In this document: in pieces, positions 42,632 through 52,129 of the stretch | Position numbering within the stretch: the stretch's first letter is position 1 | Layout: each line of letters starts with the position of its first letter | Position numbers and translations under genes: made by a program | The notes under the pieces: generated by a model | What the model was told of the DNA's origin: nothing | Seen by the model: only the letters and a program-made list of their open reading frames with translations | The model's database searches: none | From: Nothopassalora personata | Taxonomy: Eukaryota > Ascomycota > Dothideomycetes > Mycosphaerellales > Mycosphaerellaceae | Direction of reading: 5' to 3' | Assembly: GCA_033816765.1 (NCBI GenBank) | Contig: CM066293.1 | Span: 2,852,001 to 2,916,000, forward strand | DNA length: 64,000 nt

Positions 42632-44979
42632 GTGGCGAGTATAGGATGATGAGCAAGTGCTCGGAGATGATTAGATGATTGATGAAGGCATCCTTGTCGT
42701 ACAGAAGCAGCGCGATCGCATAGATATTTCACGAAATGTCAGCTGCGATTGATATGAATAGTCCAGAAACCGCCAACAGCGCAGCTCACTTCCACGATAA
42801 AGTGCAAAAACAACGCCATTCTCTATCGAACGCCTGATGTAAAATGTCCCGTGCGTCCAGCTACTCTTCACGTTGCGGCATGTGAGCGCAGACGTGCAAT
42901 TCTGCTGAGGTATATATTCGCAACGACAGACCATCGCCATTCTGAGTTTTGTCTCGAAACGCTGACATCTTTCTTTCTACTGGTCATCTGGCGCATTGGA
43001 TTTGGTTCCAACACCTGATCGCCGGCGCCGATGCGCTGCTGATGGCAGTGGTCGACATGTTCCTACACCCGGCGGCTGCTTCCCCTGGACTTATAAACGC
43101 GATCCTGGTCTTTGCATCGAATAGAACTTCCAGGATGTCGGGCTCCTTACGGAGCGGCAGTTCTTTAGCAAGATCATAATGCTGGTCTTTGAGTGGCGCT
43201 GAAGACTGTTCCACCTGTCGAGTAAGAACTTCAATGCCTCTGAATAGCTAACAAAAAATAGTTCAGACCAGTCGCGACTGGGAGTCTCAGAGGCTATGGC
43301 TATACTGCACCAGTTTACAGGTCAGCGGAAGTGAGAGCAACTGGCGTGCAGTCTGGGGGCCTGATGCCGTACGATATCCAGTTCGTCGCTCGTCCTTATC
43401 CCAGATCGTCCACACCGACATATATGCCGGGAGCCGAGTCTGGTGACATCTGTCTCGTAGCAAGGACAATGACAGACGATCCCGTCGGCCAGATCAAAGT
43501 GCCAGACATGATGCTTCGTGTTACTCCCGAGCTCGGTCTGCCAGATGGTGAGTCGAATCTCCACTCGTATTCGGGCTATGATGGTTGACTGTAGCTGTTC
43601 ATGGACTTCCACCTCAGGGTTGGATGGCTCGGTGCTGCCTAAGCAATGCAGTCACGGCTTCGCTGGTACGGGTCGTCGAGGCTGAGGATCCTGAATGCAG
43701 CTGCCTCGCCTTCTGCCCGTGAATAATTGTAGAGCTAGAGCTTTGAGATTGGCTTTTGCTGCCATGCTGATTAGGTGTCAGTTCAAGAATATATCGGATC
43801 CGCTGCTTGAGCTGGCAGGTGTAAGTACCTGCTTCGAAGGTTGCTCGCGTCGGCTACCAAACGTCTCTGTACTGGATTCTGTGCCTCATGCACGCTGATA
43901 TAGACAGAGCGCGAGCTCAAAAATTTTCTGAACAGGTCTTGATGTGGAGCATGAAGGTCTGAACAGCCTCACTGGATAGCCATGAATCCTCCGACACAGT
44001 TTGCAGAGTCTTGATTCCAGGAAATATACATTCCTAACAACGCAAGAGCTGTGTGGTTGTTATAAGACTTCTCGAAGACCATCAGGGCGAGGCGGCGCCC
44101 AATCGCCTACATAACAATAACAATTTCTAGCCAGCCAGCCAGCCGGTACTAGTAAATCTGACGAGATGGAATGCATTCTCTCTTTGATCTACAAATAGGA
44201 CTTCTCTAAGTACGGATCGACTGTCCAGACTGGCGGCAAGTGTGGCCAATGCTGCAAGGCCAACTGATAATGGTATGGGTAGTCCCTTGAGGCTGGTCCG
44301 GTGATATACTGATTTCTGAGCAGGACTCCCAAAGATGCACGTTGGAGGGATGTCCGGAGACCTCGTTGTTCTCGCAGCTCATCAAGGTCTTGGAAGTGTT
44401 GGATCTCAAGTACCGGATGTGGATACCTCGCAAAACTTGAACTCCTCTACCATTCATATACTACTCTGTGGTCTCCTTCGTGCTGTTTCACAATGCTTCG
44501 AAGCCATGTGCAGGTCACAGTGCTACAGAGGACCGTGCGATGCGAGTCGCAAAGCTTGTGTCGTACTCAAGGTATGGGTATCAATAGATGGTCGTAGCGG
44601 AAGCATGCAAGACATCAAGTAAAGAAAAGTGTCGATGCACACATGTGGAGCTCTTGATGGCCCGTGCCACACTCGACAAAGGAACTCTGTTACCTCTAGC
44701 ATGCTTTACACAGCATCCTGAGGCCATAGTAATTGACCGTGACCTGAAACCTGTCAAAATGTCGTCCATTGGCAGCGAATCATGGATCGGGCCAGGCAAT
44801 TACTAAGAAGGCGGTCAATTGTACACCAGGGTGGAGAAGCTGGTGAGATCTGTCCACTTGGACGCACTGCTCGCTATCGCCTCACGATACCGTGGGGGTA
44901 TCAGCTGTAAGCTGAGCAAGAGATACTCTTGTGGCCACTTCAATGTCGTCCGAAAGATCGAGTTCGCCGATAGCGTGCA
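42632..44979. other. Host DNA downstream of RAD54; no convincing gene
   Basis: Normal composition with many overlapping ORFs of 60-95 codons on both strands, none recognisable. CAGCCAGCCAGCCAGC-like short tandem units occur near 44130-44145. Degraded exons of the following kinase pseudogene could extend into its right part. Confidence 0.35.
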
Positions 44980-45954
44980 ATGAATCGCTCGAGTGAGATT
45001 TCACTTGAAGGCATGTCGGAGCGCAAGAGGCCCTTAGAGCAGAAAGTCGATGGAGGTGGGGATCGCTACGATGAAGTATCCTCGGTAAGCTGGCCTGTTC
45101 CCCCAGGTTACAAGGCTGTTCTGACCCATGGTAATAGGAATTATACGTCCATTCCAATTCCTGAGGTATACCGCCATTATCTCAATACGGCAAACGCAGT
45201 CCGCACCCCTTGCATGCTCATGAGCTATATCCACGGGAGCACAGCAGCCGAGTTGCGCGACACTAAGAACTGCGAGTGGCCGCTGATGGGTACTGTCGAG
45301 CAAAATGATCGCTTCTGGCAACGCATGGCGGAAACCTAGGTTGAGCTCGCAGCTTGTCACTTCTCCAGCATCGGTAGCCTTCACCAGGATTGCGATTCGG
45401 TTGCAATCGGCGCGGAGTCATCACTGCCACAGGACCTTGGACAAACTCAGACGAGTACTAGCAAGACGTGGTAACTCACTCGATAGAATCGGCGAAGGCA
45501 GCGCTCAACGTCTCTGACCTCCAGCAACAAGGATCCTTCAACCTCCCACATCTCTTCCCACAGCTGATGAAGCTATACAGCAGGCCCCATCAAACCCAGT
45601 ACCACCTCGTGATTCGAGACTTCGGCATCCACAACGTTCTCGTCAACGACTCATTCAAGCTCATCGGAGTCATAGACCTCGACGGCGTGATTGCGGCTCC
45701 GATCGAGATGGCAGCTCACTTCCCATGTCTTATCCGGTCTGCAGCGTTCCATACCTCGGTTTGAGAGGTGGGAGAAGAGATCAGCAGCTTTGTCCTGGAT
45801 GACGCAGGCAGAATCACACCTTGGGAGGTATGCTGAGAGAATCTTGCATGCTGCTCATCGTCTTGTTCCGCAGGTGGCGGAGGCGGCGGAGTGGATGAGG
45901 TCGGATGCGGCATGTATTGCAGCGACCGCAATGTCAATCAGTCGGCTTGACTGA
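44980..45954 (+). pseudogene. Aminoglycoside-phosphotransferase-type (APH/CHK-like) kinase pseudogene
   Basis: The plus strand carries pieces of a fungal APH-fold kinase: TPCMLMSYIHGSTAAELRD near 45205-45265 (hinge region), then NDRFWQRMAET, stop, then VELAACHFSSIGSLHQD, and near 45613-45690 IRDFGIHNVLVNDSF and IGVIDLDGVIAAPIE, the D-x4-N and D-x-D catalytic and metal sites. The stop at 45337-45339 (TAG) stands where Gln is expected before VELA, so it is a CA-to-TA change. A further stop and frameshift follow near 45470. The last part (45691-45954) continues in another frame. It is non-functional. Confidence 0.7.
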
Positions 45955-46590
45955 CACCTTGTGGACTGACTGACTGACAGAACACAAAATCGACTGACTA
46001 ACTAATCCGGGTCGACCTCCGTTGGTCGACTAACTAATTAGCAGTATAAGAGCATAACATAGCATAATTTTGCACAACCCCCCTAAATGAATGCCTCCGG
46101 CGGTGCGGAGTTAGTCACGTCAGTCAACTTGCTATAGTCCGTAGTTGAATAATTCACATTGGACCTCGATTAAATGATTGACTAATAGCATTGAGCGTCA
46201 GTCGAACATTTAGTTAACTACTAAGTCGGTTGACTGTTGCGCTCACCAATGCAATGTGCAGGGTATGTAGGCGTACCGAGGGTATGTCCGGTGGCAACAA
46301 ATGCTCACTAGCAGCGATACGGCTAATTCTCTTCGAGTGATTCCAGGTGTCGGTATGCGGCGAAAACTTGTACTAATTAATGCTTCTTATCTGTTGAAAA
46401 CACTCAGGATGCAGGACTTGTGGCATTCTTATCATACAATCTTATCGCCGGACATCGAATGTGGTGGCCGAACAGAGGTGCCCCACGACCTCGCGTTACC
46501 TGGTACATGGAAGTGAGCTTGTACCCGGTGGCGAGATCAGGTCCGTCGGACGAATATACTCGCACGAGCTTGCATGTCAAAGTGGCAGAG
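45955..46590. other. Intergenic DNA with GACT-rich repeats
   Basis: 45935-46260 holds repeated GACTGACTGAC and TCGACTAACTAA motifs, with partly inverted copies at both ends (CAGTCGGCTTGACTG near 45937 and AGTCGGTTGACTG near 46224). It might be a decayed small transposon, but I could not define terminal repeats. No gene seen. Confidence 0.35.
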
Positions 46591-46591
46591 A

Positions 46592-47050
46592 TCAGTCTGC
46601 GGCACTCGCCGGCCCCCCCCCCCCCCCCCCCCCCCCCGGAGGCAAATTATTCCCCCCGAACTTAACTTTTATGCCAGGTGAACTGCCGCCAGCAGTCATG
46701 GCAGTGGCCCAGTTTCGAAAGGGTATGGCTGGCGGCAAGGAGTGCACCGAACAATTCCGTCGGCCAGGTCCAGATGAAAAAATATCAATATCGAGTGCGA
46801 ATCGGCAGATGATCAAACGGACGTCTGCCGGCACGCCCAAGAACAGCAGCGACTGCTGCGCATTCACTGTGGTGTGATTATCTACCTCATTCAGAGTTGA
46901 TGATGGCCGTAGAGGGCGCGCCTCCATTGATGTTTGCAGCGGACATCGCGGTATCTTGCGCGATCGTATCATGCACCTAATTGCAAAATAGGCGTAGGGG
47001 CCATCCGCAGCATTCCGATATTTGATATTTGGAAACTCGTTCAGTTGCAA
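46592..47050 (-). CDS. Hypothetical protein with an F-box/2EXR-like start, possibly incomplete (152 aa)
   Basis: The minus ORF contains QQSLLFLGVPADVRLIICRF at about residues 65-84, close to the LLxLPxEIRxxIYxxAL motif that opens many fungal F-box-like and 2EXR proteins. The downstream part reads into the C25 run as a poly-Gly tract and then ends, so the 3' part is unreliable: the true frame could shift in the homopolymer. The upstream 60 residues show no motif, and the real start may be inside. It is possibly a decayed member of a large fungal family. Confidence 0.35.
   Translation of the reverse strand: MQLNEFPNIKYRNAADGPYAYFAIRCMIRSRKIPRCPLQTSMEARPLRPSSTLNEVDNHTTVNAQQSLLFLGVPADVRLIICRFALDIDIFSSGPGRRNCSVHSLPPAIPFRNWATAMTAGGSSPGIKVKFGGNNLPPGGGGGGGGPASAAD
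46613..46637 (+). repeat. C25 homopolymer run
   Basis: Twenty-five consecutive C. Sequencing or assembly length here may be inexact. Confidence 0.9.
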
Positions 47051-47962
47051 CTAAATGGACGCTAGCCTTGGGCAGGCTTGTGCGGCTCCACCCTGCATTT
47101 TATTGACGCCAATTGCTAGTGTGTACGGACGAATGGTACGGGTGTCAAGCATTGTCAAGTAATCGAGACAGCAGAATGAATACGACCATGAGATTATGGT
47201 GATCGATGGTAGGAAAGCGGCGACAGGGGAAAGGGGGCCAAAATAGTCAAGGTGCCCTTCTCGGATCTTTTGGAACATCTCAAGGATTCGCTTGGTGAGC
47301 ACACGAGCAGGTCGAGACGACATGCGTTCAGCATCACGATGGACCTCATGATTCTCAACAGTTCGTATTCTGTCCATATCAACGCTTACACCAAATCTAT
47401 ACGCTCCACCATGGCTACCAGCTTGTTCGCAGTCAGTCCCTAGGATGCCCCTCTGTCTTTGCCTCTGTTTCTGACTTTGCAGCAAAGCCTTCTGGTCGCC
47501 AGCAAGGAACAAAGGACATCCAGTTCCCATCGAGATGCTCCCAACCTTGGAGAGTTATCTGTGCCAGCTCGGAGACGCCTGTGAGCTTTGAGCACCATAG
47601 TATAGCCACGTCTCGCGCGATAGTCATGATTAGTCAGATTGGGGGCTGCCCGTAGTTTCCTCCATGACGTCGCATAGCTGCGTATAGTGTGGCCCGTCCG
47701 GTAGACTTCATGTTGCACCATTGGGCATTCGTCTATCTGAGCAATTCAAATGACCTCGTCTACCCAAATCCTCGAGAGATCAACGTTCATTCGCACTGTC
47801 TGGAGGTTAAAGTCCGTTTGACAAGAATTGCCCAGGCCACGAAGTGAGACGCCAAAGTGAGACGGCAACCGCACGTCCGTCCATTGACTTGATCAAGCCA
47901 TCTTCTTATCACTGTTTGTGGTCTCTTCTCGCAGTCCACGGCAATACCGCGACAACATCAAC
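47051..47962. other. Host intergenic DNA, no supported gene
   Basis: Only overlapping short ORFs on the minus strand (up to 159 codons) with no motifs or clear splice structure. It includes the 5' flank of the kinase-like gene. Confidence 0.4.
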
Positions 47963-48802
47963 ATGGACTACGAAACAGCAGACGGCTCGCAGTTCTCCCT
48001 GCGTGAGGTACTATCAGACGACAACGTCTTCCAAAGCACTCTCATCACCGCATTCGTGGATGGCAATGCCTATGCTGGAGCGTCTCCACAGCGCATGGAA
48101 GATATGGACGAAGTCGATGTGATCCAGTACCTCGAGCCGGTGCCCTCCGAGAACGTGCATCCACTTCTTCAGGAAGGACTTACTGTGGCCCCTCCTTTCG
48201 ACATGGCAAATCACTACTTAAAGGCGCCCCAATTCACGTACGAAGACAGCAAACCGGGTAGAACTTTCGTCGCCGAATGTCTGCTGAGTGAGGCCGAGAT
48301 CCTGGAGCAGCTCAAGCAGCATCCTCACCCAAGCATCGTGACCTACTATGGTGTTGTCACGAAGGGCAAACGAATCACTCATCTCTGCCTGAAGAGGTGC
48401 TATTGCAATCTCTCGGAGTATTATCAAGTCGGACTGTCCAAGGCACAGCGAGATAGGCTCTTGGCAGAGATTCGAGAAGGCATGGAACACTTGCATTCCC
48501 TTGGCTTGGCGCACAACGACATTGGTCCAGGTCAGTCATTTACGAGCTTTTAATGTCCTACAGCCATGCCACTAACGTTGTTCATAGATAATATTTGTAT
48601 AGACGCCAAGGGCCACGCGGTCATTGTGGATTTCGACTCTTGCCTCCCATTCGGCCAGCCTCTCATGAAAGGCTTCGTGAAGAGCATTCTTGCTGAGAAG
48701 CATCCTATCTCTGCTCGCGAGAACGACCTTCGCGGATTGGCGGACATAGAGAACTTCTTGGTTACGCCAGAACAAGCTATTGCCGAAGCCTTTTCCGGGT
48801 AA
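47963..48802 (+). CDS. Protein-kinase-like protein, two exons (260 aa)
   Basis: Exon 1 is 47963-48530 and exon 2 is 48588-48802. The intron 48531-48587 (57 nt) has GTCAGT, branch CACTAAC and CATAG. The protein shows the C-lobe of a kinase fold: LAEIREGMEHLHSLGLAHND (residues about 167-186), with the catalytic-loop HRD replaced by HND (184-186), N191 in DNICI, and metal-site DFD at 204-206 in place of DFG. The N-lobe is weak: an ECLLSEAEILEQLKQHPHPS helix is visible, but no clear glycine loop or VAxK lysine. It ends soon after an activation segment, shorter than usual. It may be a pseudokinase or a truncated member of the fungal 'NDxxPxN' kinase group. Substrate unknown. Confidence 0.65.
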
Positions 48803-50080
48803 AGAATGTGGTTGCGAAACTCCTACAGGGTATCGACCGCAGACTGCCCCCTCGTGAGATAGCCAAGAAACCATCCATGCTTGTGGCGAAATCGAGATCG
48901 ATATATCATGCCAACAAGTCGGACTTAACGTCCCAAGCAACTCGGCATCGCGACCATGAATGTCTGCCTCTTCAAAAGGAAGAGTACCCAATCGCGGGCT
49001 TTAAGGCTGACGCAGAGATCGACCACTCATTCCCTGTCCTTCCATTCCGACCGCCCACTGTCAATTATCAGAGATCAGCGTTCTGGAATGAGACGTTGGG
49101 CGTCCCACCTTCGTGGTCTCCGACACCGCTGCCTAATTCAAGTTCAAGCAAGCCGATTCACATCCGCTTCATGATGCTATCGATGTCACTGACGCCACCT
49201 GGAAAATGAAAAAGCGCTTTAGCAAATGCCAGCCTCTGGATGTGCGTTTTGTTTCATATTTCTCCAGTCGCAACAACCCCGCTGAGTTCATCGTCGAACC
49301 TGCTACCCACGCGTTTGTTGTGGGCCGAGCCTTGGACCTGATGGCGACGGCACTGGCCTCGGGGAGTAAGGGTGCCCCTGTATATTGAATATGCCGGATA
49401 CATAGTACCGCACGATCATCCGCGGTTGACTGTAGCGGAGACGAGATTACATCCTGGGGGCCACGGGCCGTACCTGGAGGCCAACAGATCTGAGCCCTAA
49501 TTACTTTATGCTGACCTCTGGTTGCCTTATGTCGATGGTTTGACTGTATTCCAGGATGGCATCCAGGCTCTACACTATCCCGTGCAGACGCCTCGCCAGC
49601 AAGCTGTGGTATGGAACGATTCACGTCGTACGATCTCGTATGAGTCTAGTCCGACCGTGAGAAGTGATTGCACACGGCATCTATGCGCAATGCGAGGTAC
49701 CAGTCATTCGTCAATGCGCGAGGTATCAGAAGCATCGACCATGCTTCGGTATCTAGAGTTGTTTAGGCAAGAACAGCGAGCCTGCTGGCGACGCAATCGA
49801 CGAGTCCGCCTGCCACGGAGCTTGAGACGCATCGAGATGGCGATGCAGCGCCTGTGTGTGGTCATGATGTTCGCTGCGAACTTGCAGGCGAACGGAAATT
49901 ATGCACGCTGCGAATCGTAGGCTTTCTACGCCAGGTCGTCTGATCTGGTCTCACGCCGCTCCCAGTCGGAATATACTGATGAGACGAGGGTGTGGGCCTG
50001 CTGGATGAAGGGGCGAGGTGGTGATGGTAGATAGTAGTAGACAACCTGCGGACAGCAAAATAGAAACTAGCCCCCACTCC
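48803..50080. other. Host DNA with unassigned ORFs between the kinase gene and the right transposon nest
   Basis: Plus ORFs at 48808-49209 (133 codons) and 49522-49920 (132 codons) and a minus ORF at 49169-49624 show no recognised motifs. A plus frame near 49143-49388 reads DAIDVTDATWKMKKRF, then FVSYFSSRNNPAEFIVEPAT, and could be an exon that follows an intron ending near 49143. I could not build a full gene. Confidence 0.35.
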
Positions 50081-50150
50081 CGCTCCCTCCGCAGCCTTGT
50101 CGCAATCTCGTAAGTTTTACTCCCTCTTCGAGATAACAATACTAGTAACG

Positions 50151-51043
50151 ATGCCCGAACATTGGAATACTCCTACGAAGAGCGAAGTCCGCGGCGCGAA
50201 GAAAATGCTCGACTTTTTAGCCGCCGAGGGAAAATATAACGAGCCGCAAAAACTCGAAACCGTAGGAAAGCTATTCGGTACCCGTAAAGGACAAGTTTCG
50301 AAGACGCTTTCTTCGAAAGAACGACGTACTTTCGCGCCGAACGAAGAGCCTCGCGGCGGTTACCGCGGCGACGACGTATTACGTCTAGGACAAGAACAAA
50401 TAGACGACGCCGTCGACGCTATCGAGAAGAACGAGTACGAAGGACACGACCTCGATTACGGCTCTCTACGCTACGAAGCGAATCTCCCGGACGTCGACGA
50501 TAGGACTATAAGACGCGCGCTACGGAAAGAGAATATAGGGCGATATATAGCGCGTACGGAGGAAGAACTCGACGACGGACACGCCGTAGCGCGAGTAGCC
50601 TTCGCAAAAAAACTACTCGCCGAACGCCCGAATAAAGAAGACTATCGAAATATACTCTTTACGGACGAGTTCCATTTCGGACAAGGCTACGAAGAGAATA
50701 GACATTATATCTTTCGACGCGTAGGGACTCGTAACCGTCGAGAATGTATTCGCCGTATTTCGAAGCGAGCGAAAGGCGTAAAAGGACGAAGGAAAGGCCC
50801 GAAAAGAGACCCGATACCGCGAAACGACGAAGAATCGAAGGACGTACATTTTTTCGTTATAACCGGCTATAATCTAGGCGTCCGATACTACGAGTATACG
50901 CCGCGGAATATAAACGGTAAAATGTCTAGCGAGCAATATATCGAAGAATTCCTTAAACCGATTATTCTACCGCTTCTTAAAGAGCGTCCGGGATCTATTA
51001 TCGAAGAGGACGTCGATAGTTCGTATACTTCGGCGAAGACTAC
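50151..51043 (+). pseudogene. Tc1/mariner-type transposase, 5' part, cut by a retrotransposon
   Basis: It is open from ATG 50151 (MPEHWNTPTKSEVRGAKKML) for about 297 codons until element F begins at 51044. The first part is helix-turn-helix-like; residues 165-175 read ILFTDEFHFG with the first catalytic Asp at about 172. The second lies at about 287 in IIEEDVDSSYTSAKT (family pattern D-N-A-S-S-H). The third acidic residue and the 3' end are missing: they would lie beyond the nested elements, outside the window. The reading frame has no RIP stops, although CA and TG dinucleotides are very rare and CG very common. Terminal inverted repeats were not identified; the 5' end is probably between 50050 and 50100. 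Confidence 0.75.
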
Positions 51044-51239
51044 TATTAAGGGATGTCGCAATATATAGTACGCCTATAACCTACTAGTCGTAGATGAACT
51101 AATTCTTACCTTTTATTTAAGACGTATCGCGCGTCGTAAGGTGTACGTATGCGTGTTACGTACGGCTTAGTAGCCGGTCGCGACCGCATGTTATATATAA
51201 GGCTATATATAAGGGTTAGCTACTAGGCTACCCCTTATA
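51044..51239 (-). repeat. 3' LTR of element F
   Basis: 196 bp, 15 bp longer than the LTR of D because of an insertion around the CGGTCGCGACCG palindrome near 51174-51185. It ends CCTTATA (ancestral CCTTACA). Confidence 0.8.
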
Positions 51240-51540
51240 ATTGCCTCCCCTCCCGTACGAGCTGTCCTTAGCTCGCTAGTTACTACGTAGAGGTTCCTAC
51301 GTACTTCTAGAACTATAGTTGCTATACGGCCTATATGCGGGTTACGTACGTGTCGTTATATAGGTGTAGGTAAGTAAGGCTTAGTTACTATGCCGACGTA
51401 GCTAGTTAGGGGTATAAAACTCTAGCCTAACCTAGCCCTATTCTCCTAGCACGTTCCCTAGCGTACTACCTCCGTTACACTACTACTACGTACCCGTACC
51501 GTACCCTTACCGTAAGCGCCTCGCTAGTATTATTATTATT

Positions 51541-51912
51541 ATGTCTAACTCGCCTCCGTCCTCTAGCCGCTCCGCCTCCTTCTATAGTATTAGTAGCGAT
51601 AGCACTACTAGCGCCTTAGAAGACGGGCGCCGCTAGGCGGCTCTAGTACGCGACGTACCTAGAACGCCTAGTAGTCGTAAGCAACTAGCATCCCCCTCGT
51701 AGCTACTAACGCCCTCGCCCACTACTAAGCTCTCGTAGAGGATTAATATATATATACGGTACCTCCTATACTTCGTTAAGGGTAAGTCTCTACGCGCGCC
51801 GCCTACGATTCGTATACTAACTACTTACTAGACGAAGCCGATAACTATAATAGTGTTACTACCGGCGAGCTCCTAAAGAAGTGCGGCCGTTATAGGCGTA
51901 ATAGACATAAGT
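51541..51912 (+). pseudogene. Antisense accessory ORF of element F, truncated by element E
   Basis: It begins MSNSPPSSSRSASFYSISSD and matches the ORF at 24905-25944. Exon 1 is 51541-51781. The intron 51782-51831 (50 nt) keeps GTAAGT, TACTAAC and TAG exactly. Exon 2 continues to 51912, through CGRYRRNRHK, where the second Cys of the D motif would follow, and is broken by the LTR of E. Stops are again TAG at Gln positions. Confidence 0.6.
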
Positions 51913-52108
51913 TATAAGGGGCAGCCTAGTAGCTAACCCTTATATATAGCCTTATATGTAACATACGGTCGCGACCGGCTACTAAGCCGCACGTAACACG
52001 CATGCGTACACCTTACGACGCGCAATGCGTCTTAAACAAAAGGTAAGAATTAGTTTATCTACGACTAGTAGGTCGTAGGCGTGCTATATATTACAACATC
52101 CCTTAATA
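51913..52108 (+). repeat. 5' LTR of element E
   Basis: 196 bp, beginning TATAAGGGG and ending CCCTTAATA. It is the reverse complement of the LTR of F, with the same extra palindrome. Confidence 0.8.
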
Positions 52109-52129
52109 GTTCTAATTCTTCTCTTCGTT

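Larger units (their letters stand above)
51044..51912 (-). mobile_element. Chromovirus F (D family), 3' end only, inserted in the transposase
   Basis: It starts with a 196-bp LTR (51044-51239) of the D family, followed by the same internal sequence as 24584-25220, including the antisense ORF start. It is cut at 51912/51913 by element E; the rest of F should lie beyond E, outside the window. The candidate target duplication is ACTAC (51039-51043). By analogy with D its pol would be on the minus strand. Confidence 0.78.

Noticed and set aside
45935..46260. GACT-rich block as a defined MITE
   Set aside because: Partly inverted motifs occur at both ends, but no convincing terminal inverted repeat or target duplication could be placed.
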